From Litorimonas cladophorae (GTDB lineage Bacteria; Pseudomonadota; Alphaproteobacteria; Caulobacterales; Maricaulaceae): a stretch of 64,000 nt of DNA. The DNA is taken from contig NZ_BMYV01000001.1 of NCBI RefSeq assembly GCF_014652455.1, positions 1,116,001-1,180,000 of the forward strand. The letters are read 5' to 3'. The notes under the pieces are model-generated. The model was not told where the DNA came from, ran no database searches, and was given only the letters and a program-made list of their open reading frames with translations. Made by a program: the position numbers and the translations under genes. Shown here in pieces: positions 15,887 through 23,888 of this stretch (positions within the stretch are counted from its first letter, which is position 1; each line of letters begins with the position of its first letter).

Positions 15887-17118
15887 TAGTAACCCATAAA
15901 TTTCAACGCAGCGAGAAGCTGCGGTTTTTCAGTTGAGAAGCCAGACCGCACCCAAAGCGCTTCAAGAGCCCGCATGGCTTTGCCCATGGCGGGGCCTTTG
16001 GGAACTCCAGCTTGCGCTAGATCTTTCCCTGTGATCGGAAATTTGGGGGGCTGCCACCCCATCGCTAAATCCGCCAAAACCATCCACCGCGAAGATTGGA
16101 TCGGATCACTTTCGCCGGCCGCACGCAAACGCGATCGGTCCAAAATGACCTGTTTACCTGATCGGTAAATGGCGGCCAGCCGATCGCGTTCCGGCATATC
16201 TGTTGACAATTGCGCCCCGTCATCAGCCCATCCGCGCAGGCGATTTGTCTCTGACTTGCTCATCTTCAAACGCTTAGTGAGTAAAGCCATTTGCAAAGGT
16301 TCGCGCGGGCTCATGGCCATGAGGCGCAATAGCGGATCGGGCTTTAATCCCTCGCGCGCTTCTAACCGGATGATGGCTTCCAGACCGTCAACATTATTAG
16401 CTTCGGGCAAAATCGTTTCCAAAATCCCATTCGTCAACATGATGTGACAGGCCCGAATTGGGTTTGGTGCGGAGAGTAAGTTTTTCACCTCCATCCAAAC
16501 TCGTTCGGAGGACAATTTTTTCAATCCGGCTTGATGCTCGCGACACGCTTTTAGGGACGCGGCGTCGACCTTCTCTTGCCCCCCATACCAAGCTAAAAAT
16601 CGAAAGAAGCGAAGTATACGCAAATAGTCTTCTTGGACGCGCGCTGCCGCTTCGCCTACAAAACGAAACTTGCGCGTTTGAATGTCCTCTAGGCCCAACC
16701 CAGTAGGATCATACACAACGCCATCCCAATCGGCATAAAGGGCGTTAATCGTCAGATCGCGGCGCTGCGCGTCCTCAGACCATATGGTCGTATATGATAC
16801 TGTCGCGCGGCGGCCGTCCGTTTCTACGTCGCGGCGCAAACTTGTAATCTCATACGGCTGCCCTGCGATCACAGCGGTTACTGTGCCATGTTCAATGCCT
16901 GTTGGAATATTGCGAATGCCGGCGTGATTTAGGGCGGCGATCACCTCTGTGGGTTCTAACTGGCATGCCAAATCTGTATCGGCCACAGGCGCACCCCAGA
17001 GTGCATTGCGCACGCACCCGCCGACAAAACGCAGGCTGCCTTCGGGCATCGCATCGAAGAGTGCGTTTATGGCTGCATCGCGCATCCATGGAAATTGCTT
17101 CGGATCGAGTTTCATCAT
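15886..17118 (-). CDS. cca: CCA tRNA nucleotidyltransferase / poly(A) polymerase family protein
   Basis: Class II nucleotidyltransferase that most likely adds or repairs the CCA end of tRNAs. 410 residues. The head domain shows GGCVRNAL at 33-40 and the metal-binding DTD at 47-49. The next core motif is RRDLTINALY, followed by the RNA-binding motif EDYLRILRFFRF. The C-terminal region is helical and lacks an HD phosphohydrolase motif. Two ATG codons lie in tandem at 17118 and 17115. In many alphaproteobacteria this gene follows a DUF1285 gene and a Nudix gene; here a deacetylase lies between them. A poly(A) polymerase role cannot be excluded from sequence. Confidence 0.93.
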   Translation of the reverse strand: MMKLDPKQFPWMRDAAINALFDAMPEGSLRFVGGCVRNALWGAPVADTDLACQLEPTEVIAALNHAGIRNIPTGIEHGTVTAVIAGQPYEITSLRRDVETDGRRATVSYTTIWSEDAQRRDLTINALYADWDGVVYDPTGLGLEDIQTRKFRFVGEAAARVQEDYLRILRFFRFLAWYGGQEKVDAASLKACREHQAGLKKLSSERVWMEVKNLLSAPNPIRACHIMLTNGILETILPEANNVDGLEAIIRLEAREGLKPDPLLRLMAMSPREPLQMALLTKRLKMSKSETNRLRGWADDGAQLSTDMPERDRLAAIYRSGKQVILDRSRLRAAGESDPIQSSRWMVLADLAMGWQPPKFPITGKDLAQAGVPKGPAMGKAMRALEALWVRSGFSTEKPQLLAALKFMGY

Positions 17119-17129
17119 TGCGCTTTACT

Positions 17130-18059
17130 CTAAAGACCCAAGGCGTCCATGGTCGCTCGACCGAAATTGCTGTATTTTTGCGGATAAGGCGCAAGGTCGA
17201 GGCCACTCTCTAATCTTTTGAGCGTCAGCCAATTTCGTCCATTTGTCGGTTCGGGTGGAACATCATGGTAAGATTTCATGCTTAGTGCATCACGCGCATC
17301 TACAAACGCCCATCCATCATCTTTAAGCGCCAGCAGAACATCCTTCAAAAATAATCCGTTGAGAATATTGTGATGCATAAGTGTGAGGTGCGGTAAATTG
17401 ATATAGCCAAGGGCTTGGGCAGCATTGTCCCAATGATTGGCAAGCCTAACACACATGTTCACATAATAATCACGGTAAGGCGTCAGGTCCGTATTGGGGT
17501 CTTCCCGCAGACGCGCTTCGAGACGGCTACTTGTGTACCAATCCACGGTGTCAAAAGTGACCGGCGCGTTCAAAAGTCCCGCAAATTTAAGCCCTGCGAA
17601 CAAAGCTTCTTGTGTCGCGCGGTCTTTGCCATCGTCTAGAAACGGGAACCGAAAGTATTCGGACGCAAATCCCTGCGCCGCTAAAAACTCACTGTTTCGA
17701 TCAATATCCGCAAGATAGGAAAATGAAGTCGTCTCATTCGCATGCGTGTGCGACCACGTGTGGTTCTCAATCAGATGTCCTCCCTCTCGCCAACTCGAAA
17801 GCACGGCCTTACCCCAGGATGTATCGACAAATGATCCCGTCACAAAGCCAGCCGCCTTGTGGTTGACGGCATCAAAGGCCGCGAGAATATTTTGATTCCG
17901 CGCGGCTAGGCTGAGACCTATGTCAAAATTTTGATTAAAGTCATCCATCGTGATGGCTATGCGCTTCACATGAGTTGACGCTGGCGTTTCAGCCATTTTA
18001 ACGCGAGGGCCGCAGGCCGACAGAGCGGCTGATCCCCATAAGAAATACCTTCTATTCAT
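17130..18059 (-). CDS. Polysaccharide deacetylase (NodB-type) lipoprotein with Tat-like signal
   Basis: 309 residues from ATG 18059, which overlaps the Nudix stop by one base (TGATG). The N-terminus NRRYFLWGSAALSAC combines twin arginines with a lipobox ending in Cys16, so export through Tat and lipidation are likely. The NodB fold shows the catalytic Asp pair in ITMDDF, the zinc-binding HTWSHTH and the motif FRFPFLDDG, in place of the common R-x-P-Y-G. Later, a late His motif of the fold appears as LMHHN. The likely job is removal of acetyl groups from an envelope or medium glycan. The substrate is not known. Confidence 0.88.
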   Translation of the reverse strand: MNRRYFLWGSAALSACGPRVKMAETPASTHVKRIAITMDDFNQNFDIGLSLAARNQNILAAFDAVNHKAAGFVTGSFVDTSWGKAVLSSWREGGHLIENHTWSHTHANETTSFSYLADIDRNSEFLAAQGFASEYFRFPFLDDGKDRATQEALFAGLKFAGLLNAPVTFDTVDWYTSSRLEARLREDPNTDLTPYRDYYVNMCVRLANHWDNAAQALGYINLPHLTLMHHNILNGLFLKDVLLALKDDGWAFVDARDALSMKSYHDVPPEPTNGRNWLTLKRLESGLDLAPYPQKYSNFGRATMDALGL

Positions 18060-18661
18060 CAATCAGAACCCTCTTCAAACCCGCGTTGCCAAAGGCGATA
18101 TAAAGTCATGGCTGTCATTCCCCAAATATTTCGATGCGTACCGTCAGGTTCATCATAGGGCATATCGAAAAGCACATGTGTTTGGTCGTCAAAAAAGACC
18201 TCTCTGCGGACGTGGTTGGCTTTATTCATTAGAAACGACAAGGGCACTTCAAAGACGCTCTCGACCTCCCGTGGGTCGGGCGTTATGGTGGCATTGGGGT
18301 CGATAATCCCAACAAATGGCGTAATGCGGTACTGGCTGACAGCGTTGAAACTCGGTAAACGCCCCAGAAGTTCAATATGAGCGTTTGCCACGCCGATTTC
18401 CTCTTCCGTTTCACGAAGTGCGGTCTGAGCGATCGCCTCGTCGTCTTCCGCCTTTCCACCAGGAAACGCGATCTGCCCGGGATGAGATGGCATTGTTTCA
18501 GGACGTTGAGTCAGAACCACCTGCCATTCTGACCTCATGACCAGCGGACATAATACAGCGGCAACACGCTGACCGTCGCGTTTAACCTCGTCGGTTCCAT
18601 CGGTTATAGAAAGCGGTAGAAGCGCTCGGCGGACGCCCGTCAGTTCCGCATCAAAGGTCAT
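18059..18661 (-). CDS. Nudix hydrolase, CoA pyrophosphatase type
   Basis: 200 residues from ATG 18661 (an upstream start at 18694 would lie deeper in the previous gene). The Nudix box G-x5-E-x7-R-E-x2-E-E-x-G spans residues 68-91, with the catalytic RETEEEIG at 83-90. The motif LTQRPETMPSHPGQIAFPGG just before it is typical of the CoA diphosphatase subgroup (NudL-like), which hydrolyses CoA and derivatives. It overlaps the DUF1285 gene by 11 bases and the deacetylase by one base. Confidence 0.93.
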   Translation of the reverse strand: MTFDAELTGVRRALLPLSITDGTDEVKRDGQRVAAVLCPLVMRSEWQVVLTQRPETMPSHPGQIAFPGGKAEDDEAIAQTALRETEEEIGVANAHIELLGRLPSFNAVSQYRITPFVGIIDPNATITPDPREVESVFEVPLSFLMNKANHVRREVFFDDQTHVLFDMPYDEPDGTHRNIWGMTAMTLYRLWQRGFEEGSD

Positions 18662-19256
18662 GAGACCCAGCAGGACCAAGTGGGAAGAAAACACCGCCTG
18701 CCCAAACGCCTAATTGCGGACCATCGTCAGTCTCTCGTTCGACGGCCAAATTTACAAGCTCATAAAATACAGGTCGGGATAATGCCGCTTCTAGCCGCCC
18801 CCAGACACCCACGTACGGGTCAGGCTCGCCTGTGACAGGATCCGTCTCAACTCGAATTGGCGTGTCCTTTCCAGCCTCGACGACATCACCCAGATTTGTC
18901 GTGAAAAATAACCTCTGCGCTTCACCCTTACCTTTCGCGTCAACACGAACCGCGATAAAATGAGCGCGTTCAACGGTAATGGACAGCTTTTCCGCGGGTG
19001 TCACCAAATAGGTCACGCCGTCCTCGTCCTTACGCAAAACAGAGGCAAAGAGTTCGACCATGCCCTTGCGCGTGATTTTGGATCCTTCATGCCACCATGA
19101 TCCATCGCGTTTGATGACAATATCGATCTCCCCACAAAACTCGGGATTCCAGCGCTCAACAGGCCGGCGATCGTCGGAGGTGTCGGCCAAGGCGTCCATC
19201 AAATCTTTGAGAGAGAACTGCGACTTACCGCCATTTAAGGTGTTTGGGGTGGACAA
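18651..19256 (-). CDS. DUF1285 domain protein
   Basis: 201 residues. The family start motif is seen as VERWNPEFCGEIDIVIKRDG, followed by WWHEGSKITRKGMVELFASV and YLVTPAEKLSIT. This is the complete DUF1285 pattern; the family role is unknown. The first codon is TTG at 19256; an ATG at 19199 (MDALADTSDD) is an alternative that would cut part of the conserved helix. It leads the minus-strand operon with Nudix, deacetylase, CCA transferase and GST, and is divergent from moxR. Confidence 0.88.
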   Translation of the reverse strand: MSTPNTLNGGKSQFSLKDLMDALADTSDDRRPVERWNPEFCGEIDIVIKRDGSWWHEGSKITRKGMVELFASVLRKDEDGVTYLVTPAEKLSITVERAHFIAVRVDAKGKGEAQRLFFTTNLGDVVEAGKDTPIRVETDPVTGEPDPYVGVWGRLEAALSRPVFYELVNLAVERETDDGPQLGVWAGGVFFPLGPAGSHDL

Positions 19257-19323
19257 TGGTTTTATCAGCTTTCATGCGGGTGTTTAAATGAGTCCCGAAC
19301 ACTATTCACAGGCCACCAATTCG

Positions 19324-20313
19324 ATGCAAGACATTACCGCCACAATAGAAAATGCCGCAGGGGTGGCCAGCGAGCGCCTTCGCACGGCGCGGGAGAACAT
19401 CGGCTCGGTTGTTTATGGCCAAGATCAAGTGGTCGAGCTGGCTATTACAGCGATCCTATCAGGGGGGCATGCCCTTCTCGTCGGCGTACCTGGGTTGGCG
19501 AAGACACTGCTCGTGGAGACGCTTGGCACAGTCTTGGGACTTGATGAAAAACGTGTTCAATTCACACCTGACTTGATGCCTGGGGACATTCTGGGCTCAG
19601 AAGTCCTCGAAGAAACGGCCAAAGGCAAACGCGAATTTCGGTTCATTCCCGGCCCTGTCTTCACGCAGCTACTGATGGCAGACGAGATCAACCGTGCTAG
19701 CCCGCGCACACAATCTGCCCTTCTCCAAGCTATGCAAGAAAAAATGGTGACGATTGCGGGTGTTCCGCACAGCTTGCCAAAACCGTTTCATGTGCTCGCA
19801 ACCCAAAACCCAATAGAGCAAGAGGGCACCTATCCCCTTCCAGAAGCTCAACTCGACCGCTTTTTATTGCGCATCGACGTCAATTTTCCAACGCTCGAAA
19901 CGGAACGCGATATTTTAGTGCGCACGACGGGAGCGAGTGACGCCAAAGCGAAGAAGGCTATTACGCCGAAACAGCTAATCGAGATGCAAGCCTTGGTTAG
20001 AAAATTGCCTGTCGGCGAAAATGTGCTCGAGGCCATTCTATCGCTTGTCCGAAATGCCCGACCCGCGCAAAGCGAAATCGAAAGCGTTCGCAACCAAGTG
20101 AGTTGGGGTCCAGGACCGCGCGCCGGACAAGCCCTCATGCTGGCTTCCCGCGCGCGCGCACTGATTGACGGACGTTTGTCGCCATCTATTGATGACGTTC
20201 TGGCGCTGGCTCAACCTGTCTTAAAACATCGCATGGCGTTGAACTTTGCGGCACGAGCTGATGGGCAATCTGTAGAAAGCGTCATTGAAACACTGAAAGA
20301 CCGCATCCGCTAA
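19324..20313 (+). CDS. MoxR-family AAA+ ATPase
   Basis: 329 residues from ATG 19324; an ATG at 19288 adds 12 residues and would leave only 31 bases to the divergent gene. MoxR proteins are chaperone-like ATPases that work with VWA proteins. From the 19288 reading, Walker A is GVPGLAKT at 66-73, and Walker B is LLMADEINRA, followed by sensor ATQNPIEQEGTYPLPEAQLD. The last third is the helical lid (SWGPGPRAGQALMLASRARA). It starts a four-gene plus-strand operon; the next gene begins 1 base after its stop. Confidence 0.95.
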   Translation: MQDITATIENAAGVASERLRTARENIGSVVYGQDQVVELAITAILSGGHALLVGVPGLAKTLLVETLGTVLGLDEKRVQFTPDLMPGDILGSEVLEETAKGKREFRFIPGPVFTQLLMADEINRASPRTQSALLQAMQEKMVTIAGVPHSLPKPFHVLATQNPIEQEGTYPLPEAQLDRFLLRIDVNFPTLETERDILVRTTGASDAKAKKAITPKQLIEMQALVRKLPVGENVLEAILSLVRNARPAQSEIESVRNQVSWGPGPRAGQALMLASRARALIDGRLSPSIDDVLALAQPVLKHRMALNFAARADGQSVESVIETLKDRIR

Positions 20314-20314
20314 G

Positions 20315-21190
20315 ATGGCGCGTCTCGCCCGACACCGCGATATTCGTACACAGGCCCTGTCCCTTTCACAGGGTTACCCCGCGCTACTCGCCGAAGCAGA
20401 GCGTGTTGCAGCAGTTGTTGCATCGGGTGTGCATGGTCGGCGACGCGCAGGGCAAGGCGAAACTTTCTGGCAATATAGAAATTACCAAACAACTGACGCT
20501 GCCAGCCAGATTGACTGGCGCAGGTCCGCACGCGGCGACCAAGTCTTTGTACGCGACAATGAATGGGAAGCCGCCAATACAGTCTACCTCTGGCCCGACA
20601 CACGCCCCGGGATGGAGTGGGGGAGTGACAAAACCCTCCCCACAAAAGCCGATCGCGGACGTGTGTTAAGCCTCGCAATCGCGAATCTGCTGATGAAGGC
20701 AGGCGAGCGTTGTGCGCTCATCGGTTTACAAGACCGCGCGAGATCAGGCCGCGTCGGATATGAACGGCTGGCCGAGGCCATGATGCGGGATCAAACAGAT
20801 GAACGCGCGCTGGATGCCGATATTGCGGCGCACTCCCGCTTGGTTATTGCGTCTGACTTTCTCGATCCCGTCGAAGACTGGCGCAGGCGTCTGTCGCGCC
20901 TGTCTGGGCGCCCTGTGACAGGGATTATGCTGCAAATAATCGATCCGGCTGAGGAAGCGTTTCCTTATAAAGGTCGTGTTAATATGAGTGCACCAGCTAG
21001 CGGACGACGGTTTTTACTAGGTCGGGCAGAAACCGCCCGCGAGGAATATCAAAAGCGTCTCGCAGATCACAACGCGCAAATCGCAAACACGGCCTCCCGC
21101 CTAGGCTGGACGCTCATTCGCCACCGCACGGATGAACCTGCCACGATGGCTCTAAATGCACTTTACCAAACTTTAAGTGGCCAAACATGA
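20315..21190 (+). CDS. DUF58 domain protein
   Basis: 291 residues, no signal peptide or membrane helix. The DUF58 hallmark is seen at about 50-85: GETFWQYRNYQTTDAASQID, then WRRSARGDQVFVRDNEWE. The rest has a von Willebrand A-like layout, with LVIASDFLDPVEDW late in the chain. DUF58 proteins regularly sit beside MoxR ATPases, presumably as partners. Its stop overlaps the start of the next gene by 4 bases (ATGA). Confidence 0.93.
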   Translation: MARLARHRDIRTQALSLSQGYPALLAEAERVAAVVASGVHGRRRAGQGETFWQYRNYQTTDAASQIDWRRSARGDQVFVRDNEWEAANTVYLWPDTRPGMEWGSDKTLPTKADRGRVLSLAIANLLMKAGERCALIGLQDRARSGRVGYERLAEAMMRDQTDERALDADIAAHSRLVIASDFLDPVEDWRRRLSRLSGRPVTGIMLQIIDPAEEAFPYKGRVNMSAPASGRRFLLGRAETAREEYQKRLADHNAQIANTASRLGWTLIRHRTDEPATMALNALYQTLSGQT

Positions 21191-23886
21191 GCTTTGTGGG
21201 ATTTACATTCCTTGCACCTATCGTGCTATTCGGACTTCTCACACTTCCTATCGTTTGGTGGGTTTTGCGGATTAGTCCGCCGCGACCACGTGACCAAGTT
21301 TTCCCACCTTTACGAATTTTAGAGGGCGTCACCGCCGAAGAAGAAACACCCGCAGGAACGCCCCTGTGGCTGCTGCTCTTCCGATTGTTGATGGTCGCGT
21401 TAGTCGCGGCCGCACTAGCGCAACCGATCTTACAATCCTCTCAGACCCAAACGCAAAAACGTCCTGCGATCTTCATTGATCAAAGCGTATTTTCAGCGCC
21501 TGTCTGGGACGAAATGATTGATGAGGCCGAACGTATTGTTCGCGACGCGCAGCGTAACAATCTAGACGTAAGCCTCATCCCGTCGCAAAGCGAAGCTCTT
21601 GGTTACCGTCCTGCACGAGAAGCTCTTGAAACTTTAAAATCTCTGCAACCCGTGAATTATGTTGGAACACGGGAGGCTGTTGATCCTGCATTTTACGCGG
21701 ATGCTGACGCTTACGTTTTGTCATCAGGTCTGATCGTTGACGATGGCTTTAATTTTCCCGAAGGCTCCATTTTTTTTACGCCTGAGGTGCAACCTACCCT
21801 ACTGCCCAGCGGTATTCGTGAAACCGCTCAAGGCTTTGATAGCGACTGGTATCGCCCTTCTACAACGACGCCCCTCACGCACACGATTGATGCGTTAGGT
21901 GCGGGTGGCGGTGTGATTGCGTCTGAAACTTTGCAGTTTTCGCCTGGAGCCGATCTGGCCACAGTTAGATTTGTTTTGCCCGCTCAGTTGCGGTCTAAAG
22001 TTTCGCGATTGCGGGTCTCAGGATTGCGCGCCGCGGCGTCCTTCAAACTTCTCGACGATAGCTTTGGACGCCCACTCGTTGGGGTTCTGCGTGCGAATGC
22101 AGACACGTCTAGCCCGCTGCTGACGGAGCCATTCTACGCCAAGCAGGCGCTTCTGCCTTTTGCCGATGTGTTCGAAGGCGATCAGGATACGCTGTTAAGC
22201 CTCCAACCTTCGATTTTGGTAATGCCGGATAGCCAACGAAGTGACGATGATGCCGTCCGCAATTTCGTTGAAGAGGGTGGCATTCTTATTCGTTTTGCCG
22301 GACCGCGACTGGCGAAACGCCAAGATGAATTGCTGCCCGTGCGTTTGCGCGGCGGCGATCGCGCCATTGGCGGCGCATTGGCTTGGGAGTCCCCGCAGAA
22401 ATTAGCGGCCTTCGGAACAGACTCACCTTTTGCAGGCCTGGCCATTCCAGATGATGTCACCGTCTCCAAACAGGTCATGGCCGAACCTGGAATCGAAACA
22501 GATGTCCGGACATGGGCGCGTTTAGAGGATGGCAGTCCCATCGTCACCAGTGCCCCCTTGGGGCAAGGTCGCATCGTCCTCTTCCATGTCACGGCTGGCC
22601 CAGCTTGGTCCAATCTCGCGATTTCGGGTCTTTATGTGGACATGCTCCAACGCCTCCTTCCACTCGCTAAGGGCCGAACGGTGGAAACGACGGAGACGAC
22701 TGCAGATTGGACATTAGACCGAGAGCTTGATGCATTTGGGCGATTGCAAAGCTCGCCGCCGGGATTGCTCACAATTGATAGTGCGGCGTTCGGTGCGGCC
22801 ACAGCCTCTGCCGACACGCCTCCAGGCACCTATCGTCAAGGCACACGAACGCGGGCTCTTCCTGTTGTTCGGGACGCCACAACCGTGAAAGATATTACTG
22901 TGCCCAGTGGAACACGTATCCAAGCCTATGGTGAGGTTTCCGATACCTCGATCATGGGCCGTCTTCTCGGCCTAGCACTCTTTGCCTTAGCTATAGACGC
23001 ATTGTTTGCCCTAATCGCTTCGGGACGGCTTAATTATCTGCGGCCGGTGCGTGGCTTAGCCGTGATTATTGCGATGGGTCTGTTTGTCTCAACGGATACG
23101 TCTGCCCAAGATGACAACCGTATTTTGGAAGCTGCGACAGGACTTCATTTCGCTTATATCGAAACTGGGGATGCCCGTAGAGATGACCTATCGCGATTGG
23201 CCATGGAGGGCTTGAAAGAACAACTCACAGGGCGGACAACCATTGAACCCGTCGGCGTTCATGGAGTCGCCCCCGATGCAGAAGCCTTGGAAATGTACCC
23301 GTTCCTATATTGGCCTATCAGGCGGGACACACCTGCTCTGACGCCGGCAGAGCGCCTGAAAATAAATGCCTATATGGCCGCCAGTGGTACCGTGATTTTC
23401 GACACGGGCGACGAAGGTGATCGTGTTTTACGCGCGGGACAACCGCACCCCGGCCTGCAACGCGTCACTGAGGGTCTAGACATTCCGCGATTAGTCGAAA
23501 TTCCAGAAGACCATGTACTTACAAAATCATTCTACCTGCTCCAAGTCTTCGCCGGACGCTGGGCGAATGGACCTGTTTATGTTCAAGCGGGCGAAGCCGG
23601 GTCTGGCGGACGCGACGGCGTTTCTCCCGTGATTATCGGGTCGAATGACTGGGCGGCAGGTTGGGCCGTCACAAATGCCGATGGCGCCGCGGTAGAGCTT
23701 GAAAAGGACATCCCGCGTCAACGGGAAATGTCGATACGATTTGGCGTCAATATTGCGATGTACGCCCTGTCTGGGAATTACAAAGCCGATCAAGTTCATG
23801 CGGCCGCTCTCGTTGAGCGTTTGGGCGCAGGAAACCTACCCTTACCCGGCGAGACCTCGACCAACCCAGAACCGGAAGGGCCATAA
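21187..23886 (+). CDS. BatA-like N-terminal plus DUF4159 membrane protein
   Basis: 899 residues. The N-terminus carries two membrane helices of the aerotolerance-regulator BatA type (FLAPIVLFGLLTLPIVWWVL, about 8-27, and LLLFRLLMVALVAAALAQP, about 57-76). A VWA-like region follows, with a degenerate metal site (FIDQSVFS in place of D-x-S-x-S), then a glutamine amidotransferase-like segment. A second membrane region at about 588-650 ends in a signal-like TDTSAQDD, and the C-terminal domain from about 646 is DUF4159 (GLHFAYIETGDARRDDLS). This suggests a membrane scaffold with both soluble parts on the same side. It works, by context, with the MoxR ATPase and DUF58 protein. Substrate unknown. 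Confidence 0.9.
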   Translation: MSFVGFTFLAPIVLFGLLTLPIVWWVLRISPPRPRDQVFPPLRILEGVTAEEETPAGTPLWLLLFRLLMVALVAAALAQPILQSSQTQTQKRPAIFIDQSVFSAPVWDEMIDEAERIVRDAQRNNLDVSLIPSQSEALGYRPAREALETLKSLQPVNYVGTREAVDPAFYADADAYVLSSGLIVDDGFNFPEGSIFFTPEVQPTLLPSGIRETAQGFDSDWYRPSTTTPLTHTIDALGAGGGVIASETLQFSPGADLATVRFVLPAQLRSKVSRLRVSGLRAAASFKLLDDSFGRPLVGVLRANADTSSPLLTEPFYAKQALLPFADVFEGDQDTLLSLQPSILVMPDSQRSDDDAVRNFVEEGGILIRFAGPRLAKRQDELLPVRLRGGDRAIGGALAWESPQKLAAFGTDSPFAGLAIPDDVTVSKQVMAEPGIETDVRTWARLEDGSPIVTSAPLGQGRIVLFHVTAGPAWSNLAISGLYVDMLQRLLPLAKGRTVETTETTADWTLDRELDAFGRLQSSPPGLLTIDSAAFGAATASADTPPGTYRQGTRTRALPVVRDATTVKDITVPSGTRIQAYGEVSDTSIMGRLLGLALFALAIDALFALIASGRLNYLRPVRGLAVIIAMGLFVSTDTSAQDDNRILEAATGLHFAYIETGDARRDDLSRLAMEGLKEQLTGRTTIEPVGVHGVAPDAEALEMYPFLYWPIRRDTPALTPAERLKINAYMAASGTVIFDTGDEGDRVLRAGQPHPGLQRVTEGLDIPRLVEIPEDHVLTKSFYLLQVFAGRWANGPVYVQAGEAGSGGRDGVSPVIIGSNDWAAGWAVTNADGAAVELEKDIPRQREMSIRFGVNIAMYALSGNYKADQVHAAALVERLGAGNLPLPGETSTNPEPEGP

Positions 23887-23888
23887 TC

